Shown here in pieces: positions 17,301 to 24,611 of a stretch of 38,821 nucleotides of DNA. Under the pieces are notes generated by a model that saw nothing but the letters and a program-made list of their open reading frames with translations, had not been told where the DNA came from and did not search any database. This DNA comes from Acidobacteriota bacterium. Lineage in GTDB: Bacteria; Acidobacteriota; UBA6911. The stretch lies in assembly GCA_016934295.1 (NCBI GenBank), contig JAFGTD010000008.1:1-38821 (forward strand), in the 5' to 3' direction. Every line of letters begins with the position of its first letter. The stretch's first letter is position 1. The translations under genes and the position numbers were made by a program.

Positions 17301-17481
17301 GCTGGGCCATGTGGCCGCCGATAGTCGGGGATTTTTCAACCAGGTAGACCTTGTACCCTGCCGTAGCGAGATCGAGAGCGGCCTGGATGCCGCTGATCCC
17401 TGCGCCGACGATCATCACATCTCCATAATTGCCGTCAGCGGGGCTTTGCAGCAACTGTCCTTCGATGGTTTCTTTTTCCAC
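14365..17481 (-). CDS. bamE: BamE: HdrA-like flavoprotein with tandem FAD domains
   Basis: The 1038-residue protein is a long HdrA relative. A first FAD site (VGAGISGIQAALDLATAGYKV, near residue 26) leads into the HdrA signature TFPTNDCSMCIESPKFVECSRHPNI. A ferredoxin-type cluster CTGCTVCVEYCP follows at about 121. A second dinucleotide site (VVGGGLSGMTSALSIVEQGHEV) starts near residue 610. The C-terminus carries two [4Fe-4S] motifs (CVACGACISVC and CKGDGLCNTVC). HdrA proteins are the flavin-based bifurcation site in heterodisulfide reductase complexes, and BamE is proposed to play that part in benzoyl-CoA reductase. It starts with GTG, with AAGGA about eight bases upstream. No Sec codon or frame break is seen here. 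Confidence 0.92.
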   Translation of the reverse strand: MEKETIEGQLLQSPADGNYGDVMIVGAGISGIQAALDLATAGYKVYLVEKSPTIGGHMAQLDKTFPTNDCSMCIESPKFVECSRHPNIEIMTYTEVDAVEGEAGNFTVTLAKKPRYVEESKCTGCTVCVEYCPVHYPDRFNQDISSNKAIHIYFSQAIPLVTYIDESCLYLKEGKCKICQGVCKADAINFNQKAEKMEVKVGAVILSPGFEPFDPRLRNDYGYGKFENVVTSLDYERLLCATGPYEGEIRRASDRNHPHKVAWIHCVGSRQVIPGGRSYCSAVCCTYTQKQVILTKDHDADTECTIFHNDIRSYGKDFERFYQRAEKLPGVRFIRSYVSIGREIPETKNVTIRYSTPDEGVKEEEFDMVVLSVGLNPPSDYKSLAEKFGIELNPHGFCQTNPVNPMKTSRPGIYISGAFQGPLDIPESVVTASGAGSQCGELLNYRRGKLAKERVYPQERDVSNEEPKVGVYVCHCGANIGRVVDVPSTVDYALSLPNVCHAEESLFICSTDAAQRLAASIREKGLNRVVVAACTPRTHEPLFRDTLREAGINQYFYDMANIREHCSWVHSKEKEDATEKAKGIIRMAVARAANLEPLQEFDLPVNKRALVVGGGLSGMTSALSIVEQGHEVYLVEKEPDLGGMARRIHYTLEGLDVQAYLEDLRRRVYRHPLIHVLTDSRITEASGYVGNFVTRVNSAGRVVEIKHGATVIATGADEYKPTEYLYGEDDRVLTQLELEERIAEGEEKVTGARSLAMIQCVGCRQEDRNYCARICCSHSIKNALKLKEINPEMDIHILFRDMRPYGFREDYYREAADKEVKFIRYEPENKPKVEAAEVEGRPVLKITAPDPVLGTDLEIDADYLALAAATIPNREQKEIAALFKVTMNPDGFFQEAHVKLRPVDFGAEGVYLCGTAHYPKHITEAVSQAYGAAGRALTLLSHDTVTASGSVCVVDESACVACGACISVCTYDAISFRDTPQGKKAYVNPVLCKGDGLCNTVCATAAIVLKHYTDEEIMDQIDAAAPAKAEKPDLVEVH

Positions 17482-17538
17482 TTTCTTTGTCCTTATCCGG
17501 TTTACTCGCCAGCAAATCGTGCGCGAAATGCAGGTTTA

Positions 17539-17627
17539 TGTGATGTCTCAAAAATAATCGCCTGCATGTAACAAAATTTTTCGCAGCATTTTGCTTTTCC
17601 TGTATGTATTAATCCTGAGGCATCACA
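17539..17627 (-). promoter_or_regulatory. Inverted repeat in the bamD-bamE spacer
   Basis: Arms TGTGATGTCTCA (17539-17550) and TGAGGCATCACA (17616-17627) pair at 11 of 12 positions, and the right arm touches the bamD stop codon. Between them lies a further overlapping pair, ATGCAGG/CCTGCAT. The 146-bp spacer could act as an mRNA processing or attenuation element that sets bamE levels relative to bamBCD. Confidence 0.4.
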
Positions 17628-18779
17628 CTAGATCACTTCCTGAATCAACTCCGTGATGTCCTTAATCTCCATGGTTTCGCTGTCTTCCCGGTTCATCCGG
17701 CTGTCTTCAAAATTGGTAATGCAATAAGGGCAGGAAGTAACCAGGACCTCGGCTCCGATATCGCTCACCTGCTCCAGTCTTAAATCTGAGAAACGCTCCT
17801 CTTTCGGCGTCTCCATCCAGATTCTTCCCCCTCCGCCGCCGCAACAGAGACTGTCGGCACGGGCGTCAGGCAGCTCGGAGAATTCCAGTCCCGGCACTTT
17901 CTTCAGGGTATCCCGGGGTTCATCGTAGATGGAATTATGCCGGCCCAGGTAGCATGGATCATGGTACGTGACTTTCTTCAGGTATTCCTTGTTCAGCTCC
18001 AGCCTTCCATCGTTCACGAGCTCGTTTAAGTACTGCGTGATATGCACGACTTCGAAATTTACTTTGAATTCGGCATAATCGTTTTTGAAGGCTTGATAAC
18101 AATGCGGTGAAGAAACAAGGATTCTCTTCACGCCGTTATCAATAAAAGTTTTGATGTTATCCTTGGCCAGGCGCCGGAATAAGTCCTCGTTGCCCGTCTT
18201 GCGGATGCTTTCACCGCAGCATTTTTCCTGGACACCCAGGATTCCGAAATCCACACCCGCCTTGTTGAGGATATTCACAGTGGCTCTTGCAACTTTTTTC
18301 AATCTTGGATCATAGCTGAGATAGCAACAGGGGAAATACAGGATTTCCATCCCCTCTTCAAACGTTTTTACGGATAGGCCTTCCGTCCAGTTTGCCCTGT
18401 CTTTTTGATCTTCATTCAGGGGATTTCCTTCGCTGATGAGACTCTGGGTGACACCGCGGATCGGCTTGATGGAAGCGGGGAATACATCGAATTCCGTCGC
18501 CAGCCTGCGGTTAGCCACGCCCACTTCCAGAATCCCCACTCCCCTGGGGCATCGTTGCGGGCATCTTCCACAGGTCGTGCATCGCCATATCTCTTCGTTT
18601 TCCACTTCGGTCAGACCGAAGGTCGCCTGCCGGATCAGCTTGCGCATGCTGAAGTTCCGAACCCGGTTCCAGGGACAGACCGTGTCGCATAACCCGCACT
18701 GGTAACAGTATTTGAAGGCTTCTCCGCCTTTTTCTTTGATGATATCGACGATCTCTTTGAAGTCGGCTATATTCTCCAC
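17628..18779 (-). CDS. bamD: BamD: HdrD/HdrB-like Fe-S subunit (ferredoxin domains plus two CCG domains)
   Basis: The 383-residue protein has two N-terminal [4Fe-4S] motifs (CYQCGLCDTVCP, CTTCGRCPQRCP), then two CCG domains (cysteines in FPCCYLS, KCCGES and PHCY; then DPCYLGRH, CCGGGGG and SCPYC). In heterodisulfide reductase such CCG domains hold noncubane [4Fe-4S] clusters that reduce a disulfide. In the Bam complex BamD is thought to relay electrons between BamE and BamC. It starts at GTG with TGGGGA upstream, 111 bp after bamC. Length and cysteine spacing are normal. Confidence 0.92.
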   Translation of the reverse strand: MENIADFKEIVDIIKEKGGEAFKYCYQCGLCDTVCPWNRVRNFSMRKLIRQATFGLTEVENEEIWRCTTCGRCPQRCPRGVGILEVGVANRRLATEFDVFPASIKPIRGVTQSLISEGNPLNEDQKDRANWTEGLSVKTFEEGMEILYFPCCYLSYDPRLKKVARATVNILNKAGVDFGILGVQEKCCGESIRKTGNEDLFRRLAKDNIKTFIDNGVKRILVSSPHCYQAFKNDYAEFKVNFEVVHITQYLNELVNDGRLELNKEYLKKVTYHDPCYLGRHNSIYDEPRDTLKKVPGLEFSELPDARADSLCCGGGGGRIWMETPKEERFSDLRLEQVSDIGAEVLVTSCPYCITNFEDSRMNREDSETMEIKDITELIQEVI

Positions 18780-18890
18780 TGTTTCCCCACTAATCTTTCA
18801 TAGAACTTGTGGTTTTATAAGCTGTTTGCGTCCCATGCAACCACCTCGTATCTTAGAGGCAGTTGGGCTCTTTCCCGGACCTCTTCTTTA

Positions 18891-19439
18891 TCAGTCTTTC
18901 TTCGACATTCGGGCAACGGCATCCATTACATTCTGGAGGCCGTATTTGCCGGCCAATGCTTCCAATCCAATTTCCACCTCTTCCTGCTGAGCCACTGCAT
19001 CTTCCTCCACTTCTTCTTCCCTTGTTTCGTAGATCAGGGCATCGTTCAGGCACCATTGCACGCACATCGGCTCATCCAGTTCCGGATCGCTTTCACACAT
19101 ATCGCATTTTAACGGGAGACCGGAATCAGGCTCCTTGAAGGCGTCCCTGGACGGACAGGAGGCCCGGCAGAAGGCGCACTCCTCGTACTCTTTCCCTTCA
19201 ATAGTGTACTGGTCCCGTCCCATGCATTCGGCGGGCGCGTACTCCCCCGCATATACGGGTATGTATATGTCTCTCAGCGGATGACGAATAACACGAACGC
19301 GGGCTCTCGCCGGATTATTGCTGCTGTATTTCGGCTCTGCGTGGAAGGCGGAACAAATGACTTCGCATGCGCGGCAGCCGTTGCATTTATCAACGTCCAC
19401 TTTAATAGTTTTTATGATTTTCTTTTTTTTCTCACCCAT
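18891..19439 (-). CDS. bamC: BamC: ferredoxin-like small subunit of benzoyl-CoA reductase
   Basis: The ~182-residue protein has three cysteine-rich groups (CNGCRACEVIC; CAFCRASCP; CDMCESDPELDEPMCVQWC) arranged like the electron-transfer subunits that partner aldehyde ferredoxin oxidoreductase-type enzymes. BamC carries electrons to the tungsten subunit BamB. The frame could begin at GTG 19451, but ATG 19439, with AGAGGT about ten bases upstream, fits better. It follows bamB by only ~20 bases. The C-terminal third (about residue 135 on) is acidic and has no cysteines. Confidence 0.92.
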   Translation of the reverse strand: MGEKKKKIIKTIKVDVDKCNGCRACEVICSAFHAEPKYSSNNPARARVRVIRHPLRDIYIPVYAGEYAPAECMGRDQYTIEGKEYEECAFCRASCPSRDAFKEPDSGLPLKCDMCESDPELDEPMCVQWCLNDALIYETREEEVEEDAVAQQEEVEIGLEALAGKYGLQNVMDAVARMSKKD

Positions 19440-19460
19440 GACGGTTACCACCTCTTCACT

Positions 19461-21467
19461 TTATTCCTTTTCCTCTTTAGCCGGAGTATCTGCCGCCGGA
19501 GTATCTCCGTTGCCTGTCAAGATGCCCCTCTTCCGAAAATCTTCGCTGACGTAATCCAAAGACAATTCTTCCAAAGACTCTTTCGTAGGAATACCCTGTT
19601 CGTTCCATCCCTTGAACTTGTAATAGGTATCCAGCAGATCCTTCTCAAGTTCGGGAAATCGTTTCTTCCAATGATCCTCGGGAGGCTTCTCATCTTCCCG
19701 GCGCATTCCCCGTCTGACATTTATGGCCCTTATCAGGGTCCGGTACCGTTTGGCCGCCTGCGTCAGTTTGTCTTCATCCATGTCGATGCCGGCGCCCGAC
19801 GAGATAAACTTGGGGTAATTATGGATGTGGTAGGGAGGTTTCAGGGGGAATGAGGACAGGCCGGCACACATCCCGAGCGCATCGTCGATGTAATGCATTT
19901 TCTCCTGCCAGTCGACGATGTCGCAGCACATTTCAACCGTCGGGTAAAAAGGCATGGAGTTATCGCCGCGCAGCTCCCAGTCCAGAAAATACTGCTTGAA
20001 CCTGTCGTCCGGAACCTGGATCCAGTCCTTCACGAACTCTTCCCGCTGCTCTCTCTTCGGGAAAGGCATCTGGGGAAACTGCCCTTCGATCTGGGTTATG
20101 TTTATCTTCTCTCCGGTACAGTACATCAGGAAATAAATTGGATTCAGCATGGAAAGCTTGAGAGGTAGCTGCTCAATTTTCTTAATGTTATTATGAGCAT
20201 ATTCTTCCGCTCCCTTGCCGATTTCCTGTGCCGCCCAATATGTACCGTTTGCGAGAACATCCCCTATCCCTTCCCGGCGAACGATTTTGTCAAGCAGATA
20301 GTAAAATCTCCCCTCGCTGTCGGACGGCATTTCCGGAAAGTCGTCGTCCGTTAAAATGCCGTTTTCGTGGAGTTCCAGGGCGAAGGCCATAACCTGCGGC
20401 GTCGAAAATCCGTCCACTCCATACTCTGTGGCCCTTTGAGCGATTTTCAGCCCGAAATCCAGGTCCGAAAAAGCCGCCATTGTATAGGTAAGCTTCGAGA
20501 AGCATTTCATCATGTAGGTTGGAAGGCCGGGAATCGAAATGGTCCCGCCGCATTTCATCGGGCAGTTATAACAGCTGATCAGCCGCGTCCGTGTATTTTC
20601 CAGGGTCTGCGTCCATTCACTGGCTACTTCCTCTGTCCAGAAATCCTTCCGGCGGACACGGGAATTGCCCCACATGAAGCTTTCGGTGTGCCACTTCTCA
20701 TCGTGGATTTTCATCTCCTGCGGCGAACCGAGCCCGGCTAAAATGGGCATAACTCCGGGTATGGGATTATCTTCGCGTTTTTTAATGTACTGCAGCACCT
20801 CACTGCAAAGCCCGTGAAATTCAGCCGGGCGGGCGACATTGATGTCCCTGGTTCCCCGGACGACAATGGCCTTTAATCCCTTGTCGCCCATCACGGCCCC
20901 TATTCCTGCGCGGCTGGCGCTGGATCGGCCCTGTTCGATGGAGGCAAAAAAGACCCTGTTTTCACCGGCCAGGCCGATAGCAGCCACCTGGGCGTTGGAA
21001 TCCTTTACTTCCTGGCGAAGTAAATCCGTGGTTTCATTGGAACCTTTGCCCTGCAGATGGGTAGCATCCCGGATTTCCACCTTGTCGTTGTTGATGTACA
21101 GATAGACCAGGCTGGGAGACCTGCCGCGAATAATCACTTTGTCGTAACCGGCATACTTCAATTCCGGCGCCCAGAATCCTCCCATCATTGAGAATGCCAG
21201 CAGCTTAGTCTGGGGAGAGATAGTCGTTACAATCGTACGATTGCAGCCGACGGCTGGCGTTCCACATAAAAGACCGGCGCTGAATATCAGCAGATTATCG
21301 GGAGAAAATGCATCGACTTCCGGGGGAACCCTGTCCCACATGATCTTGGCGTTCGTACCCAGCCCTCCCAGGTAAAGCTCGGTATCTACGGGATCGTTTT
21401 CCACCCTTTCTATGTTTCCGCGGGATAGATCGATTTCTAAATTAAACCCTGTCTCTCCGTACCTCAT
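19461..21467 (-). CDS. bamB: BamB: tungsten active-site subunit of class II benzoyl-CoA reductase
   Basis: The 668-residue protein belongs to the aldehyde:ferredoxin oxidoreductase family. The [4Fe-4S] ligands are Cys299, Cys302 and Cys306 (CYNCPMKC) plus the later Cys in DDALGMC. Pterin-binding segments are present (GRSSASRAGIGAVMGDKGLKA; TEYGVDGFSTPQVM). From memory of the Geobacter BamBC structure, the active site uses Glu251, His255, His260 and a tungsten-ligating Cys322. This protein has Glu251, His255, His260 and Cys322 at exactly those numbers. That argues strongly for a true ring reductase rather than a generic aldehyde oxidoreductase. It is the first gene of the operon, 96 bp after the HTH-GNAT gene, and has a G-rich ribosome site. 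Confidence 0.94.
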   Translation of the reverse strand: MRYGETGFNLEIDLSRGNIERVENDPVDTELYLGGLGTNAKIMWDRVPPEVDAFSPDNLLIFSAGLLCGTPAVGCNRTIVTTISPQTKLLAFSMMGGFWAPELKYAGYDKVIIRGRSPSLVYLYINNDKVEIRDATHLQGKGSNETTDLLRQEVKDSNAQVAAIGLAGENRVFFASIEQGRSSASRAGIGAVMGDKGLKAIVVRGTRDINVARPAEFHGLCSEVLQYIKKREDNPIPGVMPILAGLGSPQEMKIHDEKWHTESFMWGNSRVRRKDFWTEEVASEWTQTLENTRTRLISCYNCPMKCGGTISIPGLPTYMMKCFSKLTYTMAAFSDLDFGLKIAQRATEYGVDGFSTPQVMAFALELHENGILTDDDFPEMPSDSEGRFYYLLDKIVRREGIGDVLANGTYWAAQEIGKGAEEYAHNNIKKIEQLPLKLSMLNPIYFLMYCTGEKINITQIEGQFPQMPFPKREQREEFVKDWIQVPDDRFKQYFLDWELRGDNSMPFYPTVEMCCDIVDWQEKMHYIDDALGMCAGLSSFPLKPPYHIHNYPKFISSGAGIDMDEDKLTQAAKRYRTLIRAINVRRGMRREDEKPPEDHWKKRFPELEKDLLDTYYKFKGWNEQGIPTKESLEELSLDYVSEDFRKRGILTGNGDTPAADTPAKEEKE

Positions 21468-21563
21468 TATTTTTTACCCCCCTCTAATTGCCCTGCAAAA
21501 GCAAGGTATAAGAGAATACATCCAGGCGGCATTCTTCACATATGTATTACCGGCATTCACCGG

Positions 21564-22211
21564 TTATATTTCTTTCTCCAAGGGCAACATGCTGAGCATA
21601 TTAAAACCCAGCGACTTGAAATAGGAAATCAGGTCCCCCTCGTACCAGTCCACCAGGGTCCTGACTTTCTTGACATTTTTCTTCTTGAAATGGCCGAGCA
21701 GCATCTCTCCCAGCTTGTACCCTACGCCCATTCCCTGAAATTCCTGATCCACTCCCAGGACTTTTATCCAACCGGTTCTTTCACTGCGCCCGAACTCCCA
21801 GAGTTTGACTTCTCCAAAGATAAAACCGACCAGTTTACCGTCAATTTCCGCGCCCAGGTTAAAGAGCGGATCGCCGTATTCCAGTTGATAGACGGCTGTC
21901 TCTTTCAGGGAAGCCATTCTTTCAGCTTTGTCGGAATTATCCTCCCGCTCGATTTTATCAGCGATACGCAGAATTTCTTCAAGATCCTCCGAGCCCAACA
22001 GCCTTGTAGCCACAGCGGTCGACAAAACCTTCCAGAGCTTGGTGCGACCAGCCTTGGTATAGTGAATCTTTCCTTCTGCCCGGAGTATTTCCAGGTACTT
22101 GGCAACGGTGTGGCGCGTCAGGCCGAGCTTCTCCCCAACTTCCTCAATCTGAAGACCGGTATTGGAGTCCTGAAGAATTTTCAATATTTGTGTCTGGATA
22201 TTTTCTTCCAT
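21564..22211 (-). CDS. Winged-helix/HTH domain fused to a GNAT acetyltransferase; candidate regulator of the bam genes
   Basis: The 215-residue protein starts at ATG 22211 (GGAGC upstream). Residues ~1-65 form a winged helix (TQILKILQDSNTGLQIEEVGEKLGLTRHTVAKYLEILRAEGKIHYTKAGRTKLW) of the kind that binds operator DNA. Residues ~100-215 are a GNAT fold, with the acetyl-CoA loop in VDQEFQGMGVGYKLGEMLL. A short helical linker joins them. The gene lies directly upstream of bamB on the same strand. A fusion of this type could sense an acyl-CoA through the GNAT pocket, or acetylate a pathway protein. Its own promoter region carries a tandem repeat. Regulation of bam is inferred from position only; known Geobacter regulators (BamVW, BgeR) are different types. 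Confidence 0.8.
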   Translation of the reverse strand: MEENIQTQILKILQDSNTGLQIEEVGEKLGLTRHTVAKYLEILRAEGKIHYTKAGRTKLWKVLSTAVATRLLGSEDLEEILRIADKIEREDNSDKAERMASLKETAVYQLEYGDPLFNLGAEIDGKLVGFIFGEVKLWEFGRSERTGWIKVLGVDQEFQGMGVGYKLGEMLLGHFKKKNVKKVRTLVDWYEGDLISYFKSLGFNMLSMLPLEKEI

Positions 22212-22227
22212 GCAGCAGCTCCAATTG

Positions 22228-22281
22228 CGGTATCCAATATCGGTTACCAATACTCTATTAAAAACACGACAATTTTGTCAA
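22228..22281 (-). promoter_or_regulatory. Putative promoter and tandem operator of the HTH-GNAT gene
   Basis: Reading the minus strand, a perfect -35 (TTGACA, 22281-22276) is followed after 18 bases by TAGAGT (22257-22252). Overlapping and just downstream of the -10 are two adjacent 13-bp direct repeats (plus strand CGGTATCCAATAT at 22228 and CGGTTACCAATAC at 22241, 10 of 13 identical). A small inverted repeat (GACAA/TTGTC) overlaps the -35. The arrangement suits autoregulation. Confidence 0.5.
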
Positions 22282-22347
22282 CCAAATTCAAATCTACCGG
22301 ATATCAAAATCAGGGCGCCACAAAATGCCGGGGATGACGGGCGCGCT

Positions 22348-22557
22348 ATGGATGTAAAATCGCATCTAGTTATATTTAAAGGGTTAGTGGAGATGACTCC
22401 ATTTGAATACCAAGGATCGGCTGGTGAAATAATCGTGCCGATATATCAATCCAAATGCCGAAATGATATCTTTACCCTTGAAAAACAGGGCCTTCAAAGA
22501 TACTTAAAAAAGAAGTTATCGGTTACCATAAAAGTCGATATTGATAACATTCGGTGA
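22348..22557 (+). CDS. Possible small protein of unknown function
   Basis: A 69-codon frame starts at ATG 22348 (MDVKSHLVIFKGLVEMTPFEYQ...). It reads divergently from the HTH-GNAT gene and away from its promoter. The composition is plausible for a protein, but there is no ribosome-binding site and no domain that I recognise. It may be a remnant or chance frame. Confidence 0.25.
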   Translation: MDVKSHLVIFKGLVEMTPFEYQGSAGEIIVPIYQSKCRNDIFTLEKQGLQRYLKKKLSVTIKVDIDNIR

Positions 22558-22647
22558 ATTCGACGTTGTTTAAACAGTATTAGGAATGAAGAAGTTTTCT
22601 TTTTGAAGACGCCTATTTCATGAAGAGAACCGACGATGGAATGCGGA

Positions 22648-23511
22648 TTAAATACCCAGTATTGCTTCGATGTTTCCGCTGAAAACAGCTTTCTTCTCCG
22701 CCAATGTAAAACCGGCCGCGTCCATTCGGTCGCTAATCAGGCCAATTTCACTTTTATGAAGAAACCAGGGCCAATCGGTTCCAAAAAGGATGTGTTCGGA
22801 TCCATGCCGGCGCAGCATTTGGACGAATTGACCTTCAGTGAGTGTATGGGCGGCATTGGAGGTGTCCAGGTAGAAATTCGGCATTGGCTCCAGGCACCGG
22901 CTCAACTCCTCGAAAGGGGCGCCGAGACCGCCCATATGCGCGCCTATGAACTTGATTCCCGGGAAACGCCTGACTAGATCCATCAGTGCCTGGGGCGTAG
23001 TCGTATGATCGGGATCCGTCCCGAAATACCGGTCCGCGAGCGTAAGGGTATCCAAAACCACAGAGAACGGGATCTTCTGCGTCCCGTTGAAAGACTGGAT
23101 TCGTTCAAACATCTTATGTGTTTTCGAATTGCCCGGCGAAAACTTCTGAGAAAAGGAGCACAGTTTGATGACGCGAACCGAGGATCGGCTCAAATGCGAC
23201 AGCTCCCCCTCAATGTCATCGAAGTCCGGGTGGAGCGTACCGGCGGCATACAATCCGGGGCTCCTATCGGCTGTATCGATGCAATCCCTGTTGACCTTCG
23301 CGAGTTTGTATACATCGGCCGTCGGTAACATGAGGGCGCCGATTACCTTCGCCTCCTGCAGTTGTTCGATCAAAGCGGACGGACGCAGCCGGTTCTCTAT
23401 ATTTTCGATCTCAAGACACAGGGCGCGGACAAGATCGGTTCTACGGATTACATTCCCGATTATTTTAGAATTGAAAATATGTACGTGACTGTCGAATATC
23501 CGCATTTCCAT
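22648..23511 (-). CDS. Metal-dependent amidohydrolase-2 (ACMSD/decarboxylase-like TIM barrel)
   Basis: The ~287-residue protein begins MEMRIFDSHVHIFNS, giving the His-x-His metal site of the amidohydrolase superfamily. A further His is in FIGAHMGG and the conserved Asp in LFGTDWPW, as in the amidohydrolase-2 family. That family includes decarboxylases such as ACMSD and gamma-resorcylate decarboxylase as well as hydrolases. The frame extends to 23526, but the family pattern starts at Met 23511 or 23505. It lies 91 bp after bamR on the same strand, beyond a terminator-like palindrome. It is not a standard member of the benzoyl-CoA pathway. A role on a carboxylated or hydroxylated aromatic, or on a hydrolysable CoA-pathway intermediate, is a guess. 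Confidence 0.78.
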   Translation of the reverse strand: MEMRIFDSHVHIFNSKIIGNVIRRTDLVRALCLEIENIENRLRPSALIEQLQEAKVIGALMLPTADVYKLAKVNRDCIDTADRSPGLYAAGTLHPDFDDIEGELSHLSRSSVRVIKLCSFSQKFSPGNSKTHKMFERIQSFNGTQKIPFSVVLDTLTLADRYFGTDPDHTTTPQALMDLVRRFPGIKFIGAHMGGLGAPFEELSRCLEPMPNFYLDTSNAAHTLTEGQFVQMLRRHGSEHILFGTDWPWFLHKSEIGLISDRMDAAGFTLAEKKAVFSGNIEAILGI

Positions 23512-23534
23512 ACCGCTACTCTGCAAAAAAACTT

Positions 23535-23586
23535 CACCGCAGAGACGCGCAGAGAAAATTATTTAAATCTCTGCGCCTCTGCGGTG
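23535..23586. repeat. CCGCAGAG-type palindromic repeat after bamR, terminator-like
   Basis: The left arm (23535-23554, beginning CACCGCAGAG) and right arm (23569-23586, CTCTGCGCCTCTGCGGTG) form a long hairpin with an AT-rich loop. On the minus strand it comes just after the bamR stop and is followed by seven T residues, so it can work as a terminator. The same family recurs at 24441-24585. Confidence 0.75.
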
Positions 23587-23602
23587 CGCTTTTGTTTGCC
23601 GA

Positions 23603-24397
23603 TTATGAGTCTTTCCAGACAGGTTTGCGGCGTTCGATAAAGGAATTGATTCCCTCATTGCCGTCATGGCTTGCCACGACTTCATCAACATACTGCCGTT
23701 CGATTCTGGCGAGCGGTTCTTCGACAGCCGCGAATAATCCGGAACCGATCCGGGCGACGCGCGTATTCTGACGTATTGCGAATGCCGACAATGGGCGCAG
23801 GTTTTTCTGATACCACGCCATCAGTTCCTCGTCGGGATTGTCGCTGGAAAAAATGGTCGATACCATCCCCGATTTCTCTGCCGTCGCGGCATCGATCGTG
23901 TCACCGGTCAGGATCAATCTCTCAGCCAGCGGTCCGCCGAGACGCTTAGCCCCGATGGCAGCAAGAACGGGGGGCAGAACTCCGAGTTTGATTTCAGGGC
24001 ATCCGAGCACTGCGGTCGGGGTTGCAAAAACCATATGGCAGGCCAGGATCAGCTCGAACGCTCCCCCAAGACACGATCCTTCAACCAGGGCGATAACAGG
24101 CACCGGATACGTGACAATCTTACGGATCATTGCGTGGAATCCGGCAAGCATCGACGGCGCCTGATCCTTCTGATGTTCTTCAACAGAGGCGCCGAAGGAA
24201 AAATGCTTTCCGGCACCGCGAATCACAACCGCGCGCAGATGCGGGTTGTCGCTTTGAGCATCGAGTTCTTTTGAAAGCGCCTGCATCATCTCCAGTGTAA
24301 GGACATTCCCTTTGGGTTTGTCCAACACAAGGCGAAGAAGAGTCCCGTCTTCGAGGAGAGTTGCATTTACAATCGGAGAAGCATTTTCAACAGACAT
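23603..24397 (-). CDS. bamR: BamR: cyclohexa-1,5-diene-1-carbonyl-CoA hydratase
   Basis: The 264-residue protein is in the enoyl-CoA hydratase/crotonase family. The oxyanion-hole segment GKHFSFGASVEEH is, as I recall, typical of dienoyl-CoA hydratases of anaerobic benzoate degradation (Dch/BamR). The second oxyanion segment is EGSCLGGAFELILACHM. The reaction adds water to the 1,5-dienoyl-CoA made by BamBC, giving 6-hydroxycyclohex-1-ene-1-carbonyl-CoA. I chose ATG 24397, with AAAGGAG upstream, over the longer frame from 24427. Placement beside bamQ and bamA supports the call. Palindromic repeats lie on both sides of the gene. Confidence 0.88.
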   Translation of the reverse strand: MSVENASPIVNATLLEDGTLLRLVLDKPKGNVLTLEMMQALSKELDAQSDNPHLRAVVIRGAGKHFSFGASVEEHQKDQAPSMLAGFHAMIRKIVTYPVPVIALVEGSCLGGAFELILACHMVFATPTAVLGCPEIKLGVLPPVLAAIGAKRLGGPLAERLILTGDTIDAATAEKSGMVSTIFSSDNPDEELMAWYQKNLRPLSAFAIRQNTRVARIGSGLFAAVEEPLARIERQYVDEVVASHDGNEGINSFIERRKPVWKDS

Positions 24398-24440
24398 ATA
24401 CGCTCCTTTTACCGGAATGGCCGGCATCTTAAAAAAATAT

Positions 24441-24585
24441 CACCGCAGAGGCGCAAAGAACGCAGAGACACGCAGAGAAAATATATTTAAATCTCTGCGT
24501 TCCTCGGCGTGCGCCCGATCGGCGGTGACAACGGTTGGTTGGTCGGAATGTTTACGGCCGTCGATCGGGCTGCGTCTCTGCGGTG
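24441..24585. repeat. Second CCGCAGAG-type palindromic repeat, with an internal insertion
   Basis: The element opens with CACCGCAGAG (24441) and closes with CTCTGCGGTG (24576-24585). It shares the ATTTAAAT loop region with the copy at 23535. Its right arm is interrupted at about 24500-24575 by ~75 bp that contain their own inverted pair around GCCCGATCG/CGATCGGGC. A/T runs lie at both ends, so it could stop transcription in either direction. It separates bamQ from bamR. Confidence 0.7.
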
Positions 24586-24611
24586 CGCTTTTTTATAAAT
24601 CACAATTTGTA

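Noticed and set aside
23535-24585. The CCGCAGAG palindromes as a CRISPR array
   Set aside because: Only two degenerate copies occur, a gene length apart and without spacer structure.
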